Source: Candidatus Methanoplasma glyptotermitis
GTDB taxonomy: Archaea > Thermoplasmatota > Thermoplasmata > Methanomassiliicoccales > Methanomethylophilaceae
DNA length: 56,537 nucleotides
Direction of reading: 5' to 3'
Assembly (NCBI GenBank): GCA_031267895.1
Contig: JAIRYF010000022.1
Location: 1 to 56,537, forward strand
The notes beneath the pieces are model-generated. The model was not told the DNA's origin. It made no database searches and saw only the letters and a program-made list of their open reading frames with translations. This document shows, one piece after another, positions 33,807-43,512 of the stretch; the first letter of the stretch is position 1, and every line of letters starts with the position of its first letter. The position numbers and the translations under genes are program-made.

Positions 33807-34191
33807 CGCTTGGAACTCTGAAAAGGATATACGTATCCTGCATAAGATCGTGAAATACTGTGATCGGGTCCGTGCACACATGGAACGATTTGGAGAGGAC
33901 GAGAATCAATATCTTGGTGATATCGGTTACAAAGATGCCTGTTCGCTGTGTATAGCTCAGATCGGAGAGCTATGCGGAAGAATATCACCGATGGTCAGAA
34001 CCGCGTTTCCGTATGTGGAGTGGTCCAGAATAAAGGGACTCCGTAACATAATAAATCATGACTATGGCGTGATTGACGACAGCATGATGTGGTTCTTTCT
34101 GCATGATCAGGTAGCAGAACTCAGACGATCATGTCTTGATATTATCCGCACTCTTGAGAGAACGCAGAGATATGACGATCCCCGCCGATAA
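33793..34191 (+). CDS. HEPN-domain toxin HepT
   Basis: 132 residues, all-alpha HEPN fold. The catalytic/target motif RNIINHDYG is present (R84-x4-H89-x-Y91), with the tyrosine that MntA adenylylates. HEPN toxins of this group act as RNases on tRNA or mRNA when not modified. It overlaps the nucleotidyltransferase gene by 14 bases. The intact motif suggests that the toxin is active and needs its antitoxin. It may stabilise the surrounding accessory region. Confidence 0.85.
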   Translation: MPEDDAWNSEKDIRILHKIVKYCDRVRAHMERFGEDENQYLGDIGYKDACSLCIAQIGELCGRISPMVRTAFPYVEWSRIKGLRNIINHDYGVIDDSMMWFFLHDQVAELRRSCLDIIRTLERTQRYDDPRR

Positions 34192-34354
34192 TCTGTTGTC
34201 AGAAGGCCTGCCTGTCACTCTGAATATGCCGTACCGTTCTTTGGACAGAGGATATCTCGTACCTCAGCACTTTCCTCACAGTTTCCCGGCTCTTCACATC
34301 CAGAGACTGATGAGTATTTCCGTTGAGACCGAAATTCCCGAATCTTGAACTACA

Positions 34355-34666
34355 TCAATTCCGGCCGTCCGGCCCGTTGAGGTCTGAGACCCCGAATACA
34401 GCGAAGATATCCCTGACGCGTTTGGACTTCTCGGTCCTTACCGTCAGCCCCCCTGCGTCGATGATCTTGTACGTCGCAGCGGAGAGGAGTGCGTTCTCTG
34501 CGGTCACGTCCTTCATACCGCTCCGGGCCAGGATGTTCTGCATCCTTACGCGGATCATCAGGGCGAGGAATTTTATCAGGAACCGTCCGCGTGCGCGCAC
34601 CGGATCGCCGGTGCGCATACGTTTCCCGTCCAGCTCGGATTTTAGGTTTTCAGCATTTTGCTGGAT
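34355..34666 (-). pseudogene. C-terminal remnant of a DDE transposase (IS4/IS1634-like)
   Basis: In one frame from just after a TAA at about 34667 down to 34355, about 103 residues read ENLKSELDGKRMRTGDPVRA then FLIKFLALMIRVRMQ. This is the typical end of an IS4-superfamily DDE transposase, where a K-x2-L-D-x-K-R-x-R motif precedes a hydrophobic helix. No start codon, catalytic acidic residues or upstream domain remain, so only the tail is left. I saw no terminal inverted repeat. It marks a past insertion between the MntA-HepT genes and the toxin-like region. Confidence 0.7.
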
Positions 34667-34706
34667 TTAACTTCAGTCAGTGTGAATATTATAAATCCAA
34701 GGAACA

Positions 34707-34979
34707 TCAGCGAGCATGTAATCCAAAGGAACGGCATGGCTGAAACAGCCAATCTTCAAGGATAATGTACGACACCAGCAACCCAACGGGTACCGGCCAC
34801 AGTACACGCGACAGTCTTTTACGCCACGTATTTCCTTTCCATCCCTTTTGAAACTCGGATTTATAATAACATATACCAAGCATTACTGTCAAACACTCCG
34901 AGGCAAGCCAAACTGTAGCACAAATAATGTTGAGAATGAAACCATTGTCAATCAGCAATTGTGCATCAATTATAGTCAT
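34707..34979 (-). CDS. Small two-TM protein, possible immunity protein
   Basis: About 90 residues with two hydrophobic helices, roughly residues 12-34 (NGFILNIICATVWLASECLTV) and 60-78 (VPVGLLVSYIILEDWLF), joined by a basic loop (KGWKGNTWRKRLSR). The ATG at 34979 is preceded by GGTGAT; a GTG at 34988 overlaps the previous stop. It directly follows, and overlaps, the broken toxin-like gene, and this toxin-then-small-membrane-protein order recalls immunity proteins. The AT-rich composition differs from the flanking genes, suggesting transfer. The immunity role is a guess from position and topology. Confidence 0.5.
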   Translation of the reverse strand: MTIIDAQLLIDNGFILNIICATVWLASECLTVMLGICYYKSEFQKGWKGNTWRKRLSRVLWPVPVGLLVSYIILEDWLFQPCRSFGLHAR

Positions 34980-34981
34980 TA

Positions 34982-35603
34982 TCACCACTCACTCGCAGTA
35001 TATCCTTTGACAATCACTCCCCAGAGCGTGCACACCTGTGTTACAGAATAACCCTTTCCGTCAAACAATAGACACGATGCATCATACATTGCATTTGATT
35101 CACTCAGTCCAACCGATCCAATATAGACAGAAAATCCAAACCCTACCGCACCCACGATTATGCTCCCTACACCTATGGTCATGCCCCCTATAATTAATCC
35201 TGCCACGGTGAGTGCGGTAGACCCGGCCGTGACTCCCAGACTCTCGTATATGTTGACATTCGCCCAGTAGTTCACCTCGCTGTTAAGGTAGTCAAGTCCT
35301 GCCCTATTGGTGGAAGATTAATTCCCTATATGCTTGGGGGTATCTCCGCCGTATATGTATTCTGAGCAATCTTTGGAAAGATTCTCATACTCTGTGGGGA
35401 ATGAAAATTCATTACCCATTGCCTTTATTGTGCGCCTTGGTATCGAAATTTCCAAAGCATTACCCATCCAGTCGCAGCTCGACTGAATGCATGTACTCAT
35501 TTCTGATATTTTCTCATATTCTGTCGATTAGTTCGACAAGTGTACAATGACCATTGAGTATATAACGATACCTGATCAGTTCATTTAAATTTGATTTTGA
35601 CAT
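34982..35603 (-). pseudogene. Broken toxin-like secreted protein gene (frameshift plus nonsense)
   Basis: Read on the minus strand, ATG 35603 starts MSKSNLNELIRYRYILNGHC and reaches a TGA near 35515. A shifted frame continues with EYEKISEMSTCIQSSCDW and runs to a single TAA at 35318-35320. In the same frame it then continues through DYLNSEVNYWANVNIYESLG and a long Gly-rich hydrophobic stretch (VAGLIIGGMTIGVGSIIVGA) to a TGA at 34982. One frameshift and one stop thus interrupt what looks like one protein of about 200 residues. The helical N-terminus and glycine-zipper-like hydrophobic centre recall secreted effectors of the LXG/WXG type, which is only a resemblance. The stop is TAA, so pyrrolysine (TAG) readthrough cannot explain it. 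Low GC suggests acquired DNA. Confidence 0.45.
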
Positions 35604-36064
35604 TTGATCTATTGAAACATTCGTTCTCGATTTTAGAAACATCTCAAGTTTGACACTCAGTCTCGGGAATTGGCCCAGCCTCCGCTGGGATATATTTGTG
35701 ATTTATTCTCGTTCGGCTCTAACACAAATGTCTTGGACTGGAATTGTTTTTGTTTCACAGCTGAACCGAATCGGTCCGGGACACTTCTGTCTTACGCCAG
35801 TACCTGCGTTCGCACATCATATCAAAACATTATCTGTTGAGCTTAGGTTTACGACAACAGTCGAATAGGAAAGAGGAATATACTCCCTCTCCCCCTTCTT
35901 GGAACCGTACGTGCTCTTCGGCCATGCCGCAGAAAATCAAAGAAAACCCGGTACGATCCGAACGGCAGCGGCAGAACAGAATCGAGTTCTCCGCGGAATA
36001 CCGGAATCCGAATACGCCTCGCCTGCGGTCTTCTGCCCGAAAACGGCCTCTGCAGTATACAGGT
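35604..36064. other. Gene-poor stretch in the accessory island
   Basis: 461 bases. It contains an inverted repeat (CCCAGCCTCCGCTGGG, about 35673-35688) resembling a terminator stem and the tail of a group II intron at 35860-35916. I see no convincing gene. Confidence 0.4.
35860..35916 (-). mobile_element. 3' end remnant of a group II intron (domain V/VI)
   Basis: On the minus strand, GAGCACGTACGGTTCC (35916-35901) matches the 3' half of the highly conserved catalytic domain V. It is followed by a purine-rich/pyrimidine-rich hairpin (GGGGGAGAGGGA, GTATA, TTCCTCTTTCC) that fits domain VI, ending TATTCGAC, close to the usual intron 3' terminus. The 5' half of domain V (expected GAGCCGTGTGC-like) is absent, so the element is truncated and cannot splice. 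No reverse transcriptase is present. It ends about 200 bases before the terminator-like repeat near 35680. Confidence 0.5.
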
Positions 36065-37141
36065 TCATTTGTTTCTGTGCGCGGTCTGCGGTTTGCCTGT
36101 CGCTATGTATCTTGCGCCCCGCTTGTCGCCTATCTTCACGATCCTCTCTTCTTTGACAAGTTCGGCCAGTCTCGCTTCGATGGTGGTGATGCTCACATCT
36201 GGGAGAAGTGCGGCTATGTCCTTCTTGGATATCGGCACAAGACTGTTGACCGCTGCCGCCTCTATGCGGTTCTTCTTGTTGGTCTTCTTGTCCGCTACGA
36301 CCGCAAAACGGCTGTTCATGTCCATATAGCATGACAGAAGAGTATGTGCAAAGTTCTCGATGAAGGGAACATAATCATTCTGATTCTCATGCCACCCGCG
36401 GGATGACGTTGACAGTGATCTGTAGTATTCGCGCTTTGTCCTGTTTATCTGCTCCTCGAATGACACGTACTTTCCCGCATCCATACCCTCCCGGTACATC
36501 AAAAGGAGCGATATGAGTCTCGACACCCGTCCGTTGCCATCTAGGAAAGGATGTATGCAGAGAAAATCCAGAATGAAACACGGTATCAGGAGCATACTGT
36601 CGATCCTGGAATCAGAATGTGCATCCATGAATGCGAGTATCAGCTGTACCATCGCATCCGGGGTCTCGGCAGCCGCGACCGGCGTGAAACGCACGGTTCT
36701 GTTCCCATGGGCGTCAATCGCCAATACCGCATTGTCGCTGACTTTGTATTCACCTCCTCCTTCTCCCGTGTATTGTCCTATTGCCCTGTGCAGTCCTTTT
36801 ATGGTCCGTTCGCTGATGTCCATGACGTCATGGTTCTCATGCACTGCTCTGAGAGCATCCCTGTATCCTGCGATCTCCATCTCACTGCGGTTAAGCGGTG
36901 TGCTGTTTCCTTTGACTATTTTTTCGATACGTTCGTCTGTGGTAAGTATTCCCTCTATCGCATTGGACCCTTTGACCGACTGTATCACGGCTATGTCTGC
37001 AAGAGCGGAGAATACATCGGAATGAGCGACCTTGCGGGATTCCTCGTACACTCTCATTTCAGATATTCTGTTCGTGACCGTCAGCAATCCGGCGGGTACC
37101 CTCAGATCTTTGAGGAATGAGTAGTCGTATGTGTGCGCCAT
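36065..37141 (-). CDS. Fic-domain AMPylase with C-terminal winged helix
   Basis: 358 residues. The Fic core motif HPFLDGNGRVSR lies at residues 197-208 and is complete, including the catalytic His and the phosphate-binding Arg. An N-terminal inhibitory helix with the S/T-x3-E-G/N motif (SNAIEG, residues 59-64) makes it a class II, self-inhibited Fic. Residues about 290-345 form a winged helix (ISKKDIAALLPDVSITTIEA). Such proteins AMPylate host targets or themselves. The gene is flanked by accessory debris and has an AT-rich upstream region. The target is unknown. Confidence 0.9.
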   Translation of the reverse strand: MAHTYDYSFLKDLRVPAGLLTVTNRISEMRVYEESRKVAHSDVFSALADIAVIQSVKGSNAIEGILTTDERIEKIVKGNSTPLNRSEMEIAGYRDALRAVHENHDVMDISERTIKGLHRAIGQYTGEGGGEYKVSDNAVLAIDAHGNRTVRFTPVAAAETPDAMVQLILAFMDAHSDSRIDSMLLIPCFILDFLCIHPFLDGNGRVSRLISLLLMYREGMDAGKYVSFEEQINRTKREYYRSLSTSSRGWHENQNDYVPFIENFAHTLLSCYMDMNSRFAVVADKKTNKKNRIEAAAVNSLVPISKKDIAALLPDVSITTIEARLAELVKEERIVKIGDKRGARYIATGKPQTAHRNK

Positions 37142-37389
37142 ATTCCCTGTTCAGTAAATGTATTGCATATATTTTATATTTTTATATTCAATAATTACCG
37201 CAGTGTGCAATACATGCATTTAACCAGACACTCTTTGGAGATACTGCATATGACCTACCTCTGAGTATCCGATGGCATCTCCGTGCGCCTGTATCGAAAT
37301 CTCAGGTATCTTTTCCGTCTTTTGTTGGGATGATTGTTTTTCAGACACTTTTATGCGGAAACGTGAAACAGCACGTTTGATTTCGCGGA
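37142..37389. other. Short intergenic region
   Basis: 248 bases between the Fic gene start and the end of the DUF4139 gene. The first 70 bases are AT-rich and hold the Fic promoter. I see no gene. Confidence 0.35.
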
Positions 37390-38925
37390 TCAATCCAGTC
37401 TGACCGTTCCGTTCTTGGGATATGACACCTCGTACCTCAGTACCTTCTTTGCAGCCTCTCCGCTTCCGATGTCCATGGACCAAGTCAGTATCCCCGTGTC
37501 CCCGTCGAGATCGGCACCTGACAGCTCGGCCGCGTCGACCGTGACGGCACTGTTCGCGGAGATCGGTATCTGGTCGGCGAGTCTGATCTTTATTCCTTTG
37601 CTTCTGGTGTTCCTCACCGTCGTTATCCATTCTCGCACCGCTTTGGTGTTCTTTCCGAGCATACTCTTACTTACGGTGCTCAGACCTTTCTCTCTCTTAA
37701 CGATTACAGCTTTGTCCCGTCCGAGAGATATCTGCATGTCGCCGTCCATGTTCCTGGGGTCGATGTGCGTCCTGCCGACGTATTCGTTGCCCTGGAATAT
37801 GCTCACTTCGCCGGCCAGGATGTTCAGGGATTCCCATCCTGATATGTTTGCAATGAGGAAAACATCAGTATCGAGTTTTGCGACGCAGTAGTAGTAGAAC
37901 TCCGCGCCGAGAACGTGTTTGGATATCTCCACTCTGCTTGGTTTGGATGATGATTCTATCTCTGTTCCAGCCGGGAGGAAGAATTCGACTGCCGTGTGGG
38001 TCTCCTCGACCGCCACAGACTGCATCATGAACATCGGCACGGATACTTCCATGTCTTTCTCCTCAAGTACCGCATCCATGTCCATGAATCTCCCATTTGC
38101 CGAGACCCTGGTGTTCCGGGGTGTCACGAGATCGATGCGCCACGGGTAAAGAGCGGGCTGCTCGTTCCCGAGCATGGGGTTGCCTGTGGACAGTTTTATC
38201 TTTGCTCTGTTCCAGTCCTCTCCGGTGTTCTGGAATATTTCCGCTTTCATGCTCAGTGTGACCGGGGCGTCCGTATCCGTCATCCTCAGCTCGTGCAGAG
38301 GTTTCCAGCGGGCACTTCCTGTGTAATATGATACGGTTATCTCCGCGGGACCTCCGGCCTCGGAGAAGAACTCCGTGTCAATCCTTCCGGCGTATCTCAC
38401 TGACCCGGATGAGAATGACCCCATCTCTTTGGCTATCCTCTCCCTTTCCTCGGTCAGTTCTTCCAGCTCTGTTTCGGTCTTCTCTCTTGAAGAATATATC
38501 TCGGTCTTCCTGTCGCGGTGGTACTTTTCCATCTCCTTCAGAACCTCTATGTCCGATCCGGAGTCTCCGCCCACCTTTCTGTTCCTGTCAAGGAACTTCT
38601 CTTCTGATCTGAGGAGATTCAGTGAATTCTCCGTGCGTTTTATCTTGTCGGTGATCTGATCATGCCTCTCCTTGAGATCCCTGAGCTTCGTGCTCACGGC
38701 AGGTTCGGTGAAACTGTCCGCCGAGAAGTCAACGGAGATCAGCTTACCTCCGCTTTCAACGGATGCGCTCACGCTTTCCGGCCTCACGTCCTGAGGAAGG
38801 CCTGCGAAGACAACCGTATTCCTGCCCGTAACTGCATCGAATCCGGCGCGGCGTTTTATCTCCGCACCGTTAAGGAATACCTTTACTTCTTCGACGGAAG
38901 ACACCGAATTTTTAATTTCTCCCAT
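37390..38925 (-). CDS. DUF4139/DUF4140 (MuiA-like) protein
   Basis: 511 residues from the ATG at 38925. The N-terminus (VSSVEEVKVFLNGAEIKRRA) fits the DUF4140 domain. A central coiled coil of about 100 residues (KLRDLKERHDQITDKIKRTE) follows, then a long beta-rich DUF4139 domain ending GEAAKKVLRYEVSYPKNGTV. The family occurs in bacteria, archaea and eukaryotes, sometimes called mucoidy inhibitor A, and its function is unknown; a role in cell-surface or protein-protein assembly is suspected. GGAG sits 10 bases before the chosen ATG, and the frame extends further upstream to 39105. No signal peptide or membrane helix is seen. Confidence 0.82.
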   Translation of the reverse strand: MGEIKNSVSSVEEVKVFLNGAEIKRRAGFDAVTGRNTVVFAGLPQDVRPESVSASVESGGKLISVDFSADSFTEPAVSTKLRDLKERHDQITDKIKRTENSLNLLRSEEKFLDRNRKVGGDSGSDIEVLKEMEKYHRDRKTEIYSSREKTETELEELTEERERIAKEMGSFSSGSVRYAGRIDTEFFSEAGGPAEITVSYYTGSARWKPLHELRMTDTDAPVTLSMKAEIFQNTGEDWNRAKIKLSTGNPMLGNEQPALYPWRIDLVTPRNTRVSANGRFMDMDAVLEEKDMEVSVPMFMMQSVAVEETHTAVEFFLPAGTEIESSSKPSRVEISKHVLGAEFYYYCVAKLDTDVFLIANISGWESLNILAGEVSIFQGNEYVGRTHIDPRNMDGDMQISLGRDKAVIVKREKGLSTVSKSMLGKNTKAVREWITTVRNTRSKGIKIRLADQIPISANSAVTVDAAELSGADLDGDTGILTWSMDIGSGEAAKKVLRYEVSYPKNGTVRLD

Positions 38926-39075
38926 ATCCAAGCTCCGGAATTTGAATCTGCATGTGTTTATTAATTCCTTTGCTGACGGCTCTGTTCGGCAATCTCCGCT
39001 CTTTCGTTCGCAGCGGGTGCAGGGGAGCGGGATACACCGTAGGATTGCTGTGCCGGATATGGCCCGGATGTACAG

Positions 39076-39160
39076 TCGATTATATATTCGAGCGGACAGA
39101 TGCACCAGTGCGCGTTGTTGATACTAACACAGTGCGTGAAAGCAATAAGGAGAGAAACTT
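39076..39160 (+). promoter_or_regulatory. Promoter and leader of LRR gene 3
   Basis: CGATTATATATTCGA (39076-39090) is the TATA box, and AATAAGGAGAGAAACTT precedes the ATG at 39161. The module matches the ones before LRR genes 2 and 4 in spacing and in the Shine-Dalgarno segment. Confidence 0.55.
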
Positions 39161-41519
39161 ATGAATATGAAATCTTCGAAAGGAATCATTCCTTCTCCGG
39201 GCATAACACACAGCCAGGGGGGGGGGGAATTTTGAATTCCCCTGCCGTCTGAACATAACGGTATTTTTTGCCGCTGCTCTGTTTCTCGCAGCGGCATTCT
39301 TTGTGACATATACGGAATCAAATGAATCGGATGCCGATGGCGGAACCTCCGGATCCATAACATGGGACCTCACGGACGGTGTTCTCACGATATCCGGCAC
39401 CGGCGATATGGATGATTATGCGCGTGTTCCGTCTACACCTGACGAAACAACTGTACCTTGGTGGAATGAAAAAGATAGCATACAGGTTGCCGTGATAGAA
39501 GAAGGCGTAACATCCGTCGGTGCTTATGCATTCCACAGCCACTCAAGCCTGAGATCTGTTGCCATACACGACGGCGTAACATCTATTGGCAACGCGGCAT
39601 TCCAGAACTGCGCCGGTCTGTCATCAGTCAGCCTGCCCGACAGTCTGAGAACCATTGCCGGTGCGGCATTCAATAACGCCACCGGTCTGTCATCAATCAT
39701 CATACCCGGCGAAGTGACATCTATCGGCGAACATGCATTCGCCCACACCAGCCTGACATCCGTGACGATACCCGGCGAAGTGACATCCATCAGCGATTTT
39801 GCATTCTGGGGCTGCACCGCCCTGACATCCGTTACAATACTCAGCAGTGAGCCTGTATCAATAGGCACATACGCATTCTTCGGCTGCACCGCCTTGACTT
39901 CCGTCGACATACTCAGCAGTGTGAAAACTATCGGCGTACAGACATTCCAGAACTGCACATCCCTGACGTCAATTGATCTGCATACAGTGGAAACCATCGG
40001 CGACAGGGCATTCAGTGGCTGCACCGCCTTGATATCGATCGTCATACCGGACAGCGCATCAACCAGCAATTCGTTCACTAACGCGGTCATCGAAACCGTA
40101 ACCGTCGCTGGCAGTTACACAGATACAAACGGAATCATAAGTAAGTACTTCAGCAATGGCAAGGCCTGGAAACTGCCCGGTGCAACCAGTGCCGCAAAGT
40201 ACCTGATCCTCCCAAACATCATTTCCTCTGATTACGATCCCAATGCCGTTGGCTCCGATATAGGCATAGCCAAAGTCAACGGAGGAGAGCTTCACTTCAA
40301 GGATGCTGTATACACTTGCGACGGATCGTCATGGACTGAGGACACCGCGGCAATATATTCTGTGTCAGGAGCTGTTGATGACGGCAGTACAGGTATCGCA
40401 GGAGCAAGAGTATCTCTCGGAACAAACGGAGCGTACACTGCGGTTACAGGTTCCGGCGGAGCATATACAATAGCAAACGTTCCTGACGGCACATATACCG
40501 TAACGGTATCCAAAACGGGATATGATACGGGAACGGATTCCGTGACCATATCTTCCGCAGACGCGAGTGATAAGGATATTACTCTGGACGTCAGCAAGTA
40601 CAAAATAAAAGGAATCATCAAAGCAGGCGGAGATCCCGTCAAAAACGCTGAGGTATCTTTCGGATCGCACACCGCCTCGCATACCAATGCTTACGGCGAA
40701 TATATCATATCCGGTATTCCGTACGGAACATCCGGCAGTATAACTGTCAAAGACGGAACCGTACCTGAAGGATACCATCAGGTAGGAACAGTGTCTGTTC
40801 TTACGAACGCAAATATTTCTGGACTGAATATCACTTTGGAAATCAACAGGTATGAAGTGACTCTTTCCGAGGGAATGGGCATCTCGGGATTCACATACAC
40901 CGTCAACGGCGGTCCCGAGGTTCCTTATTCCATGCCTTTTACCGTGAAGCACAACGACACTCTTGTCATAACTGCTTTGCTGTCGGAAGGATACGCATTC
41001 GATTCCTGGTCTGGACCGGCTTCTTCGGATAAGACGTTAACCATATCTGTGTCCGAAGACATAGCTCTTACAGCATCTGCTTCGCAGATACCTGTTCCTT
41101 CGTCTCCTTCGTACAGTATTACGTTCAGTTCCGGTTCTTACTATACGGTATATGATGCGAAAGGTCCTGTATCTTCGCCGATAAGTGTTGCAGGAGGAGG
41201 AACTCTTCTCTTTTCCGTGAACGCATCCGAAGGATATTCCGCATCTCCTTCCGTTATTTCCGGAAATGCAGAGATTATTCCTCAGACCGACGGATGGTAC
41301 AGGATATCGGATATACGTTCCGATGTACGCATAACCGTAACCGTCTCTGCGATCGCCGATAACAGTTCTGCTTATGGCAGTTCCGGAAACGGCTTGGGCG
41401 GAGGAGACTCCGGAAACGACGTATCATATTGGATTCCCGTTCTCACAGCCGGAGTGTTTGCCGTCTGTATCGGAGCGGCCGCAATAGGACACACCGTACT
41501 CATACGCAGGAAAGGATAA
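39161..41519 (+). CDS. BspA-like LRR surface protein 3, phase-off at a G11 tract
   Basis: From ATG 39161 the frame reads MNMKSSKGIIPSPGITHSQ, then enters 11 G (39217-39227) and stops at TGA 39233-39235 (24 codons). The downstream frame is open through a membrane anchor (NITVFFAAALFLAAAFFVTY) to 41519. It encodes about eight LRR_5 repeats (39500-40050), two carboxypeptidase-regulatory-like beta sandwiches (VSGAVDDGSTGIAGARVSLG; KIKGIIKAGGDPVKNAEVSF), beta modules, a Gly/Ser linker, a TM helix and the tail IRRKG. Losing one G joins the frames exactly. It is the largest of the family members seen whole. The C-terminal DNA is nearly identical to LRR gene 2. Confidence 0.75.
39217..39227 (+). repeat. 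G11 homopolymer, frame-controlling (copy 3, OFF)
   Basis: Eleven G bases. The last four are one arm of an inverted repeat, GGGGAATT-TTG-AATTCCCC (39224-39242). With 10 G the reading frame would continue QGGGNFEFPCRLNITV into the anchor. Confidence 0.9.
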
Positions 41520-42246
41520 CCGGAACGATAGAAAAACCGATAATCAAACTGTTCTTTAACAAAACACAAGAGACCGTCCGCATCTGCGGCGATATCTCTG
41601 TTCTTATTCTCTTCTTTCCTGCATCGGCATTTCATTCCCTTCTCGCTATGCATATTCTCCCCGGCAGTTTCTTTACTTGCTTGCATTTCCGTATTGCGAA
41701 AAATTCTATTCCGAAGAATACGATCAAGCTGTACCGGAAACATATGAGAAATTCAGAAGATAACAGATATCTGATACATGATCGTATGACAGACGAATCT
41801 GCATATACAGCAGTTTCGTAATTCCTATAACCTGTTAATCAGCCGCTGTTGCTCTGTACGCACCATTCGTTCCGCCGAATCAGAAATAATCCATAAGGCA
41901 TTCTGCTCTCCTATTCATCCGCAGTTTTTCTGTCCGTTCCTTACCATCTCATACACCTGTCAGAAAGAATAGAAACTGATACTTGCCGAAAACAGTTGTG
42001 ACGGTCAGATGGCATTCGGAGGAGTTCCCCATCATAATAAAATCTTGATTATGCAGCCTTAAACGTCCGGTAAGTCCGCATACGCGGAGCCGGTATACAC
42101 ACATGGTCCGAAAATTTCAGTCCTGACACTGTGTGCGGGTAACAGACAGGGTCCGAAAGTGGCGTTCTGTTTTCATATCTTCAAAATATTTGTAAAAAAT
42201 TACTAAAAATAATAGTAAATAAATACTACAATTTGTATCGACTCAT
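41520..42246. other. Long intergenic region
   Basis: 727 bases. A hairpin with AGAGACCGTCCGCA (41569-41582) and the imperfect complement ending TCTCT (41595-41599), plus a pyrimidine-rich run, matches the 3' modules of the other LRR genes. The middle shows no gene or RNA. The last 60 bases (42181-42240) are very AT-rich, with TAGTAAATAAATACTA, and hold the promoter of the next gene. Confidence 0.45.
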
Positions 42247-43512
42247 ATGGCCTCCTTCCGTTACATGAAGCGGACACTCGACAGTGTCATCGAGAGACGT
42301 CTGAGATCATCCGGTGCGGTTCTCATAATCGGACCGAAGGGGTGCGGAAAGAGTACAACCGGATCTCAGATCGCCAAGAACGAGGTCCGTCTGCAGGACC
42401 CCGAAAATTCCGATATCGTGTTCACCGCCAAGACCAATCCCTCCGCTGTCCTGAGAGGTGAGCCTCCTCTACTTATTGATGAATGGCAGATCGTACCTTC
42501 AATCTGGGATGCCGTCAGGAGTGAGGTCGACAGACGGAAGGATATGGGACAGTTCATACTCACCGGATCATCCGTCCCGCAGGACGACGGCCTCAGACAC
42601 TCCGGCGTAGGCCGGATCGCAGAGATCCGTATGCGCACAATGTCCCTCTGCGAATCCGGAGATTCCTCCGGGTCGGTCTCGCTCAGGGATTTGTTCGGCG
42701 GAAAGCCGGCCGCCGATTGCCGTTCAAAGCACAAACTTGAGGATATTGCATTCCTCACCGTACGGGGAGGATGGCCCAGAAGCATAGGGATGGATCCCGA
42801 ATATGCGGGAGATGCCGCGGAAAACTACTACAACGGGACCATAGGCATAGATGTATTCAGAGTGGACGGCAAGAAGAAGGACAGCGGAGCGGTCGACCGA
42901 TTGATGCGTTCCTATTCCAGGAACATATCGGCCATGGCTTCAATGAAAACGATTATTGATGATGTCAGGACGTACGAACAGGCAGTATCTGCCTCCACCG
43001 TCGAGAATTACACCGACGCACTGAAGAGGCTGTACATAATAGAAGATGTACCTGCCTGGGGTCCATCCATCCGTTCCAGAGAGACGATAAGACGGACGCC
43101 TAAAAGACATCTTGCGGATCCCTCCCTGGCTGCCGCATCCCTTAAACTGGGTCCCGAGAGACTGATGAATGATATGAACACCTTTGGGTTATTCTTTGAA
43201 TCCCTGTGTGTGCGTGACATGAGAGTATACAGTCAGCTTCTGGACGGGACCGTATACCACTACCATGACGGCAATGATGCCGAAGTGGATCTAATCGTTC
43301 AGCTCAGAGACGGAAGATGGGGCGCAGCGGAAGCGAAGATCGGCGCGAGCGGGATAGAATCAGGAGTTTCTAATCTGCTGAAACTGAAATCCATTGCTGA
43401 ATCTTCGGGATATGCGCCGCCATCTTTCATGATCATACTGACCGCAACCGGATATGTATCGGACTTGGGGAACGGAGTTGCGGTTGTTCCAATAGGATGT
43501 CTCGGACCCTGA
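42247..43512 (+). CDS. AAA-type ATPase with DUF4143 domain (copy 1)
   Basis: 421 residues. Walker A GPKGCGKST (residues 29-37), Walker B LLIDEWQ (about 75-81) and sensor ILTGSS form the AAA_14 core. The DUF4143 C-terminal domain follows and carries a PD-(D/E)xK-like set: AEVDLIV and, 16 residues on, EAK (GAAEAKIG). These proteins are abundant in archaea and gut microbes; their role is not established, with DNA-related or toxin-antitoxin functions suggested. A paralogue lies 264 bases downstream. All nucleotide-binding motifs look intact. Confidence 0.85.
   Translation: MASFRYMKRTLDSVIERRLRSSGAVLIIGPKGCGKSTTGSQIAKNEVRLQDPENSDIVFTAKTNPSAVLRGEPPLLIDEWQIVPSIWDAVRSEVDRRKDMGQFILTGSSVPQDDGLRHSGVGRIAEIRMRTMSLCESGDSSGSVSLRDLFGGKPAADCRSKHKLEDIAFLTVRGGWPRSIGMDPEYAGDAAENYYNGTIGIDVFRVDGKKKDSGAVDRLMRSYSRNISAMASMKTIIDDVRTYEQAVSASTVENYTDALKRLYIIEDVPAWGPSIRSRETIRRTPKRHLADPSLAAASLKLGPERLMNDMNTFGLFFESLCVRDMRVYSQLLDGTVYHYHDGNDAEVDLIVQLRDGRWGAAEAKIGASGIESGVSNLLKLKSIAESSGYAPPSFMIILTATGYVSDLGNGVAVVPIGCLGP

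Noticed and set aside
35318-35320. In-frame stop read as possible pyrrolysine
   Set aside because: The codon is TAA, not TAG, so amber readthrough does not apply.
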